Shown here in pieces: positions 51,478 through 58,987 of a stretch of DNA of 64,000 nt (its first letter is position 1; every line of letters starts with the position of its first letter). Both the position numbers and the translations under genes were made by a program. Source of the stretch: a virus; IMG/VR virus record IMGVR_UViG_3300021197_001233, positions 1 to 64,000 of that record; one strand, given 5' to 3'. A model generated the notes under the pieces. That model saw only the letters and a list, made by a program, of their open reading frames with translations, was not told the origin of the DNA and ran no database searches.

Positions 51478-52184
51478 GGATTATATCAGACGATACAAAG
51501 TTGCCACGCCGAAAGAAGCGCAGGAATGAGGATTCAAACATGGAGCCTCAGTCCGAAAGAGAGCAGAGAGAATGGAACCTTTCGGCGGCAGCAGCCAATA
51601 TGCAGAATAGATTCATTGATCCTCAGCTCGCTAAGGAGGGCTTGGTAGATCCAACCCTTATGACAGAGGCTGACCCGCAGGCTGCATCGTTTATTGAGGA
51701 AGAGCTTTTTCCTTCTGTTGGGTTTAATCCTGAGGGAGGTCAGAATGCATCTAAGTATGCATGGTCTGCTGCTACGGTAAGTGACCTCGCGTCAGCCTTT
51801 GACCCGTCATTTCAAAAAAGCGCTAGACACTCTGACTATATAAGAAGGGGATTTCAGGGTGAGGGCAACTACGAGTCGGACAAGATATCTAAAAGGACTG
51901 ATTTCAAACCAGGGGATATCCTTTTTAAAGGCAGGGTGGATGGTCAGGGCAATCCCCTCGGGCCTCAGACCTATAAGCAGTTTAAAAAAGACGCCAAAGG
52001 TAAGGGGGAGTTTGGTCAAGAGGAAGGGTATGGATCTCACTCCGACATCATCGTGGGGTCTGGTACGGACTCGCGCGGTAAATACTACGAAGTTCAGGGC
52101 GGTAACGTGGGCGATAAGCTCAGTGTAAAACGACTCTATGCCAATGAGCTTGCAAAAAAATACGCAGGAAGACTTACTCAATAA
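51474..52184 (+). CDS. DUF2272-like (NlpC/P60-fold) protein, 236 residues
   Basis: Begins MRIISDDTKLPRRKKRRNED. Residues 80-225 contain SKYAWSAATVSDLASAF, HSDYIRRGFQGEG, DFKPGDILFKGR and YGSHSDIIVG followed by YYEVQGGNVGDKLSVKR, the order seen in DUF2272 cysteine-peptidase-like proteins, where W-S-A-A and S-H-x-D-I-V flank the active site. The expected Cys is not evident, so activity is uncertain. With the holin next door, a cell-wall role at lysis or entry is likely. Confidence 0.6.
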   Translation: MRIISDDTKLPRRKKRRNEDSNMEPQSEREQREWNLSAAAANMQNRFIDPQLAKEGLVDPTLMTEADPQAASFIEEELFPSVGFNPEGGQNASKYAWSAATVSDLASAFDPSFQKSARHSDYIRRGFQGEGNYESDKISKRTDFKPGDILFKGRVDGQGNPLGPQTYKQFKKDAKGKGEFGQEEGYGSHSDIIVGSGTDSRGKYYEVQGGNVGDKLSVKRLYANELAKKYAGRLTQ

Positions 52185-52191
52185 TAGAGAC

Positions 52192-52401
52192 ATGATAGAC
52201 AACTTGACTCATTTTGAATTTTTAACAGTGGCAGGGGCCTTGGTAATGGGGTGGATTAAATTTCAGTCTGACTACAATAAGCTCAGCTCAAGGGTGCATG
52301 CACTAGAAGCCGACAGCGCTGAGTTTAAGGCTGACGTAAAGCAAATGATAAAGGACATCCAGGAGATCAAGGTTCTTCTGGCCAAGAATCAGATGCAATG
52401 A
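52192..52401 (+). CDS. Membrane-anchored coiled-coil protein, 69 residues
   Basis: I choose the ATG at 52192 (MIDNLTHFEFLTVAGALVMG), eight bases after the previous stop. One N-terminal hydrophobic segment (FEFLTVAGALVMGWIKF) is followed by a coiled coil (LSSRVHALEADSAEFKADVK). Topology resembles an inner-membrane spanin (Rz-like) or a holin partner. It is the first of three such small genes overlapping by four bases each. Confidence 0.6.
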   Translation: MIDNLTHFEFLTVAGALVMGWIKFQSDYNKLSSRVHALEADSAEFKADVKQMIKDIQEIKVLLAKNQMQ

Positions 52402-52679
52402 ATATAGACTCTAAGATTGTTACAGGACTTGCTGGAACCCTTCTTTTGGGTGTCTGTGGTTGGATTCTAAACTCTACGCTGGAGATCCAAAAGGATATAG
52501 TTGAGGTAAGAATCCAAACGGAATCTATGCGGGAGACATTATCCAAGGTGTACGAAGAAAACTGTCCGTACTGTGTACACGCTGCCCATAGTAGCTTATC
52601 ACAACACCCACTGCTGGGCCCAACTATGAAGCATTCTCATAGACACGTTGGTAGCGAAATTGTAGATGTAAACGAATGA
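52398..52679 (+). CDS. Membrane protein with CxxC/His-rich tail, 93 residues
   Basis: Begins MNIDSKIVTGLAGTLLLGVC with a membrane helix to about residue 27, a short coiled coil, then ENCPYCVHAAHSSLSQHPLL and GPTMKHSHRHVGSEIVDVNE. The CPYCVHAAH...H...HSHRH arrangement could bind zinc or another metal. Located between two other single-helix proteins after the holin. Function unknown; a lysis or envelope role is inferred. Confidence 0.6.
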   Translation: MNIDSKIVTGLAGTLLLGVCGWILNSTLEIQKDIVEVRIQTESMRETLSKVYEENCPYCVHAAHSSLSQHPLLGPTMKHSHRHVGSEIVDVNE

Positions 52680-52984
52680 AGATTGACGACAATACAGATC
52701 TTGGAATCAACATTAAGTGGCTCGTACAGATTGTCGTTGGAGTTGGAGCTGCAGTTACGCTATACTTTACCCTGATGTCTGCACTGTCTCAGCTTGAGAT
52801 AGAAACCATGCGCCACAATCAAGAGATCGAACTCAACTCAGAGTTCAGGATCAAGTGGCCAAGGGGGGAAATGGGTAGTCTTCCTGATGACGCTGAGCAG
52901 AACCTTAGGTTGAATCACCTAGAAAGAGACATAGACCAGCTTCAGGTGCTTGTCGATGAGCTGCGTCAAAAGGATTGTAAATGA
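52676..52984 (+). CDS. Membrane-anchored coiled-coil protein, 102 residues
   Basis: Begins MKIDDNTDLGINIKWLVQIV; one hydrophobic helix (LVQIVVGVGAAVTLYFTLMS) then a long charged helix ending LERDIDQLQVLVDELRQKDC. Type II topology with a periplasmic coiled coil resembles an inner-membrane spanin. It follows the previous gene with an ATGA overlap. No lipoprotein spanin partner is adjacent. Confidence 0.6.
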   Translation: MKIDDNTDLGINIKWLVQIVVGVGAAVTLYFTLMSALSQLEIETMRHNQEIELNSEFRIKWPRGEMGSLPDDAEQNLRLNHLERDIDQLQVLVDELRQKDCK

Positions 52985-52993
52985 TGCAATAAT

Positions 52994-53605
52994 ATGGCAA
53001 GAGAAAACGTATTTCCTGTATGTCAAAGCGGAGGAAGTAAGACATATATCGCTAAGGATAAGAAAGAAGGAGGTAAATATCGTTCTTCTGGGCCCATAAT
53101 TTACCGAGAAACTGAAGACCCAGATGTCGTATTTACTGAACACACCAACGGTAATTACTTAAATCAAGTTTTTTTTCTCTCAAAAAACAAGACGGAGTAT
53201 TTAATTGACCACACAGAGGCCCCTGAAACAGATCTTGTTGTAGTCAATGGGCAAGAATTTGCATCCCCGATTTTCGCCTATCAGGAACTTAATAACATTA
53301 GTTATGTAGACCTATGGCTCGACATAAACAACGAACAAAAAAAAGATTTGGCGCCTATTCCTGGCTCAATTATATGCATAGGGAGAAAGAAGAACAGCGA
53401 CGCTGCGTGGAGTGGCTCAACGTCTTTGTTTCTGTGGCTTTTATTTTCATACCAGGACCCCAAAAACAACGCTCCGTTTAAAGACGATACAGCGGCGCTT
53501 GCTTCAAACAAACTTGACGGTGCGGTCATAGAGGACGGGGAGTGGGCCACATACATGTGGATTGGTACGCGCTTTGTGTTCCTCGGCTCTAACAACTGGT
53601 ACTAA
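52994..53605 (+). CDS. Fibre-like paralogue A, 203 residues
   Basis: Begins MARENVFPVCQSGG and ends TRFVFLGSNNWY. N-terminus MARExVxPV and C-terminus WIGTRFVFLGSNNWY are shared with the genes at 54022 and 54612, while the middle is different. Near residue 125 is PGSIICIGRKK, matching GAIICIAAK in the third copy. A small beta-rich tail or capsid fibre with conserved ends for attachment and folding is likely. Confidence 0.65.
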   Translation: MARENVFPVCQSGGSKTYIAKDKKEGGKYRSSGPIIYRETEDPDVVFTEHTNGNYLNQVFFLSKNKTEYLIDHTEAPETDLVVVNGQEFASPIFAYQELNNISYVDLWLDINNEQKKDLAPIPGSIICIGRKKNSDAAWSGSTSLFLWLLFSYQDPKNNAPFKDDTAALASNKLDGAVIEDGEWATYMWIGTRFVFLGSNNWY

Positions 53606-53616
53606 ACACAATACAT

Positions 53617-53624
53617 TATATTTG
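53617..53624 (+). promoter_or_regulatory. Late promoter -7 box
   Basis: TATATTTG, four bases before the ATG at 53629; predicted leaderless transcript. It gives the last three fibre-like genes their own start. Confidence 0.6.
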
Positions 53625-53628
53625 CATC

Positions 53629-54018
53629 ATGCCACTACCACACTACAAAAAGAATGTCTTTCCATTGTTTGTGGACGACAAAGAGCCAGTTCAGGTCATT
53701 GATTCTGATGGTACAGACAAGGAATGGAACAAGAAGACAAGCAGAGTCCTCATTCAGCCAGACCCCGCAGGAGCTGTAAAGATCAAGCTCGGCAAGCCAG
53801 AGACTCCTGGGATCATGGTCGAGGTCGGTAAGGACGCTGGAAGTTTCTCTTGCATCGTAGTCCTTGGGGACTCTACTGATCAGTACGGACCATTCGATAA
53901 CGACGCTGACTTTAGAGAGGTCGAGCTTCAGTACGCGGGGGGCACTGAAGCCTCTGTGTTCACATGCTTCTGGAACGGAGAGAACTGGGTGCCGATTGGA
54001 TTGACTGCAACAACGTAA
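53629..54018 (+). CDS. Fibre-like distant paralogue, 129 residues
   Basis: Begins MPLPHYKKNVFPLFVDDKEP and ends with VFTCFWNGENWVPIGLTATT. NVFPL near the start and FxCFWNGENWVPIG near the end echo the NVFPV start and GxWxTLMxTGTRxVxxGS end of its neighbours, suggesting a shorter relative. The middle is a compact beta pattern (GSFSCIVVLGDSTDQYGPFD). A virion appendage is inferred. Confidence 0.6.
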   Translation: MPLPHYKKNVFPLFVDDKEPVQVIDSDGTDKEWNKKTSRVLIQPDPAGAVKIKLGKPETPGIMVEVGKDAGSFSCIVVLGDSTDQYGPFDNDADFREVELQYAGGTEASVFTCFWNGENWVPIGLTATT

Positions 54019-54021
54019 GTT

Positions 54022-54612
54022 GTGGCAAGGAGTCATACATATCCAGTTTCCAAAAACTCTTTCGAAAAGGTTGAGTGGGATAACAACCCGCTAGACTTAC
54101 AGATTGAGAATAGACAGTATATTTCAGGGAATAGGCGTATTATAAATTATGTCACGAGCGACCCCTCTGTTATTAGAAGCGTTTCAGTGACTCTGTCAGA
54201 AGGCGAAACGTTAATAGATCTTCCCGACACATCCTTTGACGGAGGGACTCTCCAATCGAGTTCATTCCTTACGTTGCAGCTTGGTCTAGAAGAGTCGTTT
54301 GGTACTGATTCCCTTGCAATAAATCCTCTGAAAGAAGGTAGAGATTACGGAAAATTAGAGGCAGGTCAAATAGCGTGCATAGCCGTAAAAAGGCTGGACG
54401 AAGTCTTTGACAACGACGGTAGAATTTACAACCAGGCATTTAATCATTTGTTTGGCGGAGTTAGTGGAGATGATGGATTTGGATTTAACTACCCATTCGG
54501 CAGACTTGGTGGTTTCCACGGATACGCTCAATATATAAACGAGGGTAAATGGGTTACGCTCATGTTCACTGGCACCCGATGGGTAGTCATGGGATCTAAC
54601 AACTGGTACTAA
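54022..54612 (+). CDS. Fibre-like paralogue B, 196 residues
   Basis: GTG start at 54022, three bases after the previous stop, encoding a protein that continues ARSHTYPVSKNSFEKVEWD and ends GKWVTLMFTGTRWVVMGSNN with WY. The central 130 residues do not resemble the other copies by eye. Ends overlap the next gene by one base (TAATG). Same constant-end, variable-middle plan as its neighbours. Confidence 0.65.
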   Translation: MARSHTYPVSKNSFEKVEWDNNPLDLQIENRQYISGNRRIINYVTSDPSVIRSVSVTLSEGETLIDLPDTSFDGGTLQSSSFLTLQLGLEESFGTDSLAINPLKEGRDYGKLEAGQIACIAVKRLDEVFDNDGRIYNQAFNHLFGGVSGDDGFGFNYPFGRLGGFHGYAQYINEGKWVTLMFTGTRWVVMGSNNWY

Positions 54613-55289
54613 TGGCAAGAGAACACGTATATCCTGTATGCGGGAATGGTCTCAAGACGATAAGTTTTGTAGACCTAGAGATGACGTTGGACGAAAGCGA
54701 TGTTAGTAGTAGTTCTTTTAATTTTTACAGAAACGAAGACCAATCCATCAGTATTCGAAAGAAAGTTTCTGATAGCAAGGTTATTAACCTTGTTATTTCT
54801 GGGGGCAAGGACGGGATCACGGATCAGATTTTAATTGACTTAAAAGACTCAGACTTGCCATCGGGGTTTCTTGATAGTATAGACGCGGTACCTTATTCAG
54901 CGAGCAGCTTTTCGCTTGACGTTAGAAGTTACTTTATTTACTCTCTTGGTATCCGCACTGGTCCAGAATCTTTTCTCGGATACGTGCCCCTACCCTTAAA
55001 AAATCTTCCCACACCAGGCGCGATTATATGCATTGCAGCAAAGAATTTTAAGCAATCCTCGGATGATACAGATCCTGAAAGAACTAATGATCTTCATTCG
55101 GTTTATCCATACGATTTTCCTGGAACAGAAGATAAGCCACACAGCAGAGGCTTGTTTCGCGATCAGCCCCCGTACGTATACGCTGACGTTCTTAATTTAG
55201 ATTCAGTTGGGCTTAAAATAGGCCAATGGTACACCCTAATGTACACTGGCACACGCTTCGTTCTCCTAGGCTCTAACAACTGGGTTTAA
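54612..55289 (+). CDS. Fibre-like paralogue C, 225 residues
   Basis: Begins MAREHVYPVCGNGLKTISFV and ends GQWYTLMYTGTRFVLLGSNN with WV. Contains GAIICIAAKNF like paralogue A. Last rightward gene; its stop overlaps the stop of the leftward gene at 55286 by four bases, so the late and early modules converge here with no terminator hairpin visible. Confidence 0.65.
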   Translation: MAREHVYPVCGNGLKTISFVDLEMTLDESDVSSSSFNFYRNEDQSISIRKKVSDSKVINLVISGGKDGITDQILIDLKDSDLPSGFLDSIDAVPYSASSFSLDVRSYFIYSLGIRTGPESFLGYVPLPLKNLPTPGAIICIAAKNFKQSSDDTDPERTNDLHSVYPYDFPGTEDKPHSRGLFRDQPPYVYADVLNLDSVGLKIGQWYTLMYTGTRFVLLGSNNWV

Positions 55290-55492
55290 TCGCTCTGCTT
55301 CTTGATGATCCCGAACCACTCAGGATCAATATCCTCGATCGGGTCTATGAACTTCTCGTTGCAGTGATCGTTGATCTCTTTCTGCTGCTCAGGCGTGTTC
55401 GTCACGCATACATTAGCCGCCTGGTACTTGGCGTTCTGCTCTAGAAGGGCGTCGATTTTACGCTTCAATCTCTTGTGCTTGTTAGTTTTCAT
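55286..55492 (-). CDS. Hypothetical protein, 68 residues
   Basis: Begins MKTNKHKRLKRKIDALLEQN, a basic helix, then acidic (DPIEDIDPEWFGIIKKQSD). Last gene of the right leftward module. A small alpha-helical protein, possibly DNA-binding at the N-terminus. No family recognised. Confidence 0.65.
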   Translation of the reverse strand: MKTNKHKRLKRKIDALLEQNAKYQAANVCVTNTPEQQKEINDHCNEKFIDPIEDIDPEWFGIIKKQSD

Positions 55493-55508
55493 GGACCGAT
55501 AAAGATAG

Positions 55509-56003
55509 TCAATATCTTTGATCGTACTTCCAGACTCGGTATGACATCAACGCCTTGATATCGTGCAACTTAAGCATCGTGATGACATCCTGCCTATCTC
55601 TTCGGGTATACTTTTTAAGGTAGGCATATCTCTTGTCAGACACCTTCTCGTCAAGCACATGCTTCTCGCAAAAGAAGGCGAGCTCCTCACGGTCAACAAT
55701 AGAGAACCCACCCTCCTCTGGCATATCGAATGCAATAATCGTGGCCTCCCCGTACATCCACCCTGGATCTCCGTTCACGTTCTTGAACTCCACCCATATC
55801 TCGTCGGGTAGGTTGTTGCCCTTTACGTCAACACCCCATCGCTTACCGTCTCTATTCATAGCAAGCCAGTAGTCTATGTGCTTGTGAATGTCATCCTCTT
55901 TTTTGGCATGACCTACAAGCAGGCCCTTATTTCTAGCGGCCCGTGCGAATCTAACCTCGGCCACTCTGCCCGTGGTGCTAGAGTACCGCCTACGATTGTT
56001 CAT
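55509..56003 (-). CDS. PD-(D/E)XK-like nuclease candidate, 164 residues
   Basis: The ATG at 56003 (MNNRRRYSSTTGRVAEVRFA) is chosen since it overlaps the upstream stop; the longer frame is a shadow. RVAEVRFARAARNKGLLVGH supplies a helix with an early Glu; WGVDVKGN and EIWVEFKNVNGDPGWMYGEA form the strands of a PD-(D/E)XK core (D-x-K). Similar proteins are common in Bacteroidota phages. Substrate is unknown. Confidence 0.55.
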   Translation of the reverse strand: MNNRRRYSSTTGRVAEVRFARAARNKGLLVGHAKKEDDIHKHIDYWLAMNRDGKRWGVDVKGNNLPDEIWVEFKNVNGDPGWMYGEATIIAFDMPEEGGFSIVDREELAFFCEKHVLDEKVSDKRYAYLKKYTRRDRQDVITMLKLHDIKALMSYRVWKYDQRY

Positions 56004-56214
56004 CAAAATCCTCCCTGTATTCCGAGGCAGCCGTCCTGATCGTGTCGATCTCATGATTCACCCACTCACGAAAGTCTTTGATAAGACTCTCTATACCCTC
56101 TTGGTTGTGAGTCGGTACCCCATCATCATGTATGCTCTCATAGAGATGAGTAGCTGCCTGATGAATGCGATCGCAAGAACCATGTATCAATCTACTCAGC
56201 TCAAATATCTCCAT
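55990..56214 (-). CDS. Hypothetical acidic helical protein, 74 residues
   Basis: Begins MEIFELSRLIHGSCDRIHQA and ends TAASEYREDFDEQS. Predicted all helical. Overlaps the resolvase-like gene upstream by 14 bases and the nuclease-like gene downstream by 14, so it is within one operon. No family recognised. Confidence 0.65.
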   Translation of the reverse strand: MEIFELSRLIHGSCDRIHQAATHLYESIHDDGVPTHNQEGIESLIKDFREWVNHEIDTIRTAASEYREDFDEQS

Positions 56215-56659
56215 CCTTGATAGATTTTAAGATTTCCTGTACAGCATGATCCACCTGTCTGCTGTTCTTCGCTAAAAATACTATGTAAGTTGATTGAACA
56301 CCAACTAAATGACGCAAAAAAAGCTTCCATCGCATCATAAAGTCATGGTGAGACGGTAGATACCCCTTTGTTTCTATGATCCACTTGTGGTTCTTCCCCA
56401 CAAAATCAGGGGTATACGTAATGGGGAGGACGACAGATCCTGTTCTATCTGCCATGTCCTTCCCCTTTGACGTCATCTTGAAGTACTTGTTCGGGAACCT
56501 GAATCGGTCCATCAATTCGAACTTGTGTTCTTCATAATCAAAATCTAGCCCGTATTCACGTAACTGATCCGCGCAATACTTTTCAATCGAGCTCTTATAC
56601 CGTCCGAGCTGTTTTTTTTTGCGTGTACGCTTACGAGGCGTTTTCGTTTGTCGCTTCAC
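56201..56659 (-). CDS. Endonuclease I-like (Holliday junction) nuclease, 152 residues
   Basis: GTG start at 56659 nine bases after the primase-helicase stop; N-terminus is very basic (KRQTKTPRKRTRKKKQLGR). Core motifs fit T7 endonuclease I and related PD-(D/E)XK resolvases: SSIEKYCADQL (Glu), LPITYTPDFVG (Asp) and KWIIETKGYLPSHHDFMMRW (E-x-K). It would resolve branched replication intermediates before packaging. The start lies near a second TTATCCACA in the primase gene end. Confidence 0.65.
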   Translation of the reverse strand: MKRQTKTPRKRTRKKKQLGRYKSSIEKYCADQLREYGLDFDYEEHKFELMDRFRFPNKYFKMTSKGKDMADRTGSVVLPITYTPDFVGKNHKWIIETKGYLPSHHDFMMRWKLFLRHLVGVQSTYIVFLAKNSRQVDHAVQEILKSIKDGDI

Positions 56660-56668
56660 ATTGGGAAG

Positions 56669-58495
56669 TTACACTGAATTTTCTGAAGAATCAACTCCTG
56701 TGGATAAGAAATTCGTGAAGACAGGCATTGTACCCTTCTCTTCAAACTTAATCGACTCGAACAGAGGGCGTTGTCTTGCCCACGAGAAAAAGCCTGTGTG
56801 GGAAAGATTCATGACAAGCTTGTACGGCTCGTCCAGCGGTGTAGGCCTACCGCCTGTCTCTGTCTCGCGCACCTTTCGTACGTGTAACTCGCTCAGCTTA
56901 CGGATGTTATGATCTGCCGATTGAACCTTTCGGTGAATCGTCATGAAGCAATCCGCTCTGTTTACGAACTTTCCACCGCCCTCTGTATCCTCGGCGTACG
57001 GGGCAACAGGTAGCCCGTCAGCACCCTTACGGCGCTGCGCCTCAGTGACAGCGTGCATATTCAACCATACGGCCACGTTGTTGGACTTGCTAAACGTCAA
57101 GAACTCCGACGCGGCCTCGTAGTGGTAGTCGTGTACACCGATGGATGTGTTGCGCATATCCAGCTTGAGGCTGTTGTACGGGTCAATAAATACCGCATCG
57201 ACCTCTTGCTGTCGCATGATCTTCTCCATGAAGACAATGATATCTGAGTAGGAGTACACGCTCTCGTTGCTGATAACCACGAAATGCTCCTGCACCCAGG
57301 CGTATGCCTTCTTGCGCTCGAAGTAGTTCATGTCTGCGACTTTCTTGTCCATAGCGAACTGCATGAGCTGCATCTTTACGGATGCGGTCCTGTTCTCACT
57401 GGAGTATATAATCCATTTCCACCCGTGCCTAATCGAAGCATTGGCGATAAGGTACAGGGCTGTGGTGGTCTTACCCACGTTGGAGTGCCCATTGATGATG
57501 ACGAACTCCTTCTTGTATCGGAAGTATTCGTCGAGGGCGGTGTCCCCTGTGTCAAGGCCAATCTCAATCTTGCCCTGAGAGTAGTCGTCGATCCAGCGGA
57601 AGTCCTCGTCGTCGGACGACACGAAGGACATGTCCCCGTCGTTGATAAGCATCTCGCGCTTGACGTTCTTCTCTTCATCGATGAGGTCACGTATGGGCAT
57701 AACCTTACCATTCTCAATGCCATCGCGGATCGTAAGCTTAGCCATCTCTGGCGAGTCGATGTCTCTCTTGGAGATCTCCCTGAATAGGATACGTACCGCC
57801 TCGTCCTCCTCCATCTTCCCTGCCCCGATGTATCCGCCGCATAGTCTAGCCGCATCGAAGAGCTTTCTGTGTTTGTCCCCGTCCTCGGCGTTGCGAATCA
57901 TTCGCGCGGCCAGGTTGAGCTTCATGTAGTCGGTGTAGTCGTACGCTTCGTTGGTGGGCACCTGAGCCTCGGCTCGCTCTGTGGTGAACGCCCCAAACTT
58001 CTTGTTCTCGTCCTTGATGATGATGTCTGGGTCATGCGACTCCCAACAGGCTCGTGACTCATTAACACCTGACTCGTCTAGCCCAAGGCCGTGTGTTCTA
58101 TCGAAGTACTTGATGAGGGCTCTAAAGTGATCCCTGTGCCGCTCTGGATTGGTGATCTGGACCAGTGCCTTGACCCCCTCTCCGCTAGGCGAAGTCCAGC
58201 ATGAATGAATGAAATCATCCGTTGCAAGGGCCGTCTTGGTCGCGTTAACGTCAACGTGGTCAAAGTCCAAAACAATAAATCCCGAATGCTCGAAGAGCGC
58301 GTCATCGGCACGCGACGAAAACTCCCCGCTGAAACAAACAACGGGGAGCGCCTTTTTCTTCTCTTTGTCACCAGTCCTAACATCAGCTACTAGTGTACTC
58401 GACTTCCCATCTCGAATCCTCTCCAGAGCTAACTGTAGTGGAATGTGATGAGGTGTTGTCTTGTCGAATACGTCTTTGAATATCGTTACTTGCAT
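56669..58495 (-). CDS. Primase-helicase, BT4734/VirE-like N-terminus and DnaB-like ATPase
   Basis: I start at the ATG at 58495 (MQVTIFKDVFDKTTPHHIPL) rather than the TTG at 58507. Residues 1-200: SGFIVLDFDHVDVNATK and CWTSPSGEGVKALVQI, a BT4734-like primase/polymerase-type fold. Residues 330-560: Walker A IINGHSNVGKTTTALYL, Walker B DAVFIDPYNSLKL, and EDTEGGGKFVNRADCFMTIH, a RecA-like DnaB-type helicase. One chain could prime and unwind the fork, as T7 gp4 does. No DNA polymerase is in the window. Confidence 0.8.
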   Translation of the reverse strand: MQVTIFKDVFDKTTPHHIPLQLALERIRDGKSSTLVADVRTGDKEKKKALPVVCFSGEFSSRADDALFEHSGFIVLDFDHVDVNATKTALATDDFIHSCWTSPSGEGVKALVQITNPERHRDHFRALIKYFDRTHGLGLDESGVNESRACWESHDPDIIIKDENKKFGAFTTERAEAQVPTNEAYDYTDYMKLNLAARMIRNAEDGDKHRKLFDAARLCGGYIGAGKMEEDEAVRILFREISKRDIDSPEMAKLTIRDGIENGKVMPIRDLIDEEKNVKREMLINDGDMSFVSSDDEDFRWIDDYSQGKIEIGLDTGDTALDEYFRYKKEFVIINGHSNVGKTTTALYLIANASIRHGWKWIIYSSENRTASVKMQLMQFAMDKKVADMNYFERKKAYAWVQEHFVVISNESVYSYSDIIVFMEKIMRQQEVDAVFIDPYNSLKLDMRNTSIGVHDYHYEAASEFLTFSKSNNVAVWLNMHAVTEAQRRKGADGLPVAPYAEDTEGGGKFVNRADCFMTIHRKVQSADHNIRKLSELHVRKVRETETGGRPTPLDEPYKLVMNLSHTGFFSWARQRPLFESIKFEEKGTMPVFTNFLSTGVDSSENSV

Positions 58496-58748
58496 TGTCT
58501 TTGGCAATCATTAAGAGAATCATGTATCCTGCCAGGTCTTGCAGGGTGTCTTCTGTGTCGTCGATCGGACCTGAGTTCTTGATGCGCTTGAGTTTGTCAT
58601 CAATTCTTGCTTTGATACTTGACACTGCGTTTACCTGCGAGAATATGTTGAGTGGCTCCAAGGCCGCATCCCCATACTTCGCATTCTTTTGAAGCAGTAA
58701 GTCCTCTAACTTCTTGCACTTCAATTTAATTTTCTGTCTTGTGTTCAT
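58383..58748 (-). CDS. MazG/DUF1599-like all-alpha protein, 121 residues
   Basis: Begins MNTRQKIKLKCKKLEDLLLQ. LLLQKNAKYGDAALEPLNIF, then IKARIDDKLKRIKN and DTEDTLQDLAGYMILLMIAK are the helices of a MazG-like/DUF1599 (Nmad1-type) nucleotide-binding fold, with E/D-x-x-D metal ligands. It may hydrolyse or help modify nucleotides. Its last 37 residues overlap the primase-helicase start by 113 bases in another frame, an unusually long overlap here. Confidence 0.65.
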   Translation of the reverse strand: MNTRQKIKLKCKKLEDLLLQKNAKYGDAALEPLNIFSQVNAVSSIKARIDDKLKRIKNSGPIDDTEDTLQDLAGYMILLMIAKDNASNDIQRRIRQDNTSSHSTTVSSGEDSRWEVEYTSS

Positions 58749-58971
58749 CCAAGCTTAAATTAGAGTATGAAATAAATTTCTTTGTAAGTATCTCTCGGAT
58801 GATAATCTGCTTATCAGCCTTTGCGTTCTTCCCGTACAGCTCCTCACCTAACCTCTTCATGGTCTTGGTGTCGTGAGCGGAGATCTGGTGTGGAGTATCG
58901 AATACAGATACCACCCATACGACACGCTCGGTGACCTTCTTTTTCTTTTTGAAGGCCACACGAGCGGTCAT
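58726..58971 (-). CDS. Hypothetical basic protein, 81 residues
   Basis: The ATG at 58971 (MTARVAFKKKKKVTERVVWV) is used because the upstream frame runs through the SSB-like gene. Begins with a Lys-rich patch, then strands VVWVVSVFDTPHQISAHDTK and a helix region ending NLSLDEHKTEN. Sits between the SSB-like and MazG-like genes. No family recognised. Confidence 0.6.
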   Translation of the reverse strand: MTARVAFKKKKKVTERVVWVVSVFDTPHQISAHDTKTMKRLGEELYGKNAKADKQIIIREILTKKFISYSNLSLDEHKTEN

Positions 58972-58987
58972 ATAGTATATGGGAGCC

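Noticed and set aside
52994-55289. Diversity-generating retroelement acting on the fibre-like genes
   Set aside because: No reverse transcriptase motif (YxDD) and no template/variable repeat pair was seen in the window; the shared end is short and coding-constrained.
56900-58100. Rightward frames of up to 167 codons opposite the primase-helicase
   Set aside because: The leftward frame has Walker A and B motifs and a continuous 600-residue protein; the opposite frames are Val/Leu/His-rich shadows.
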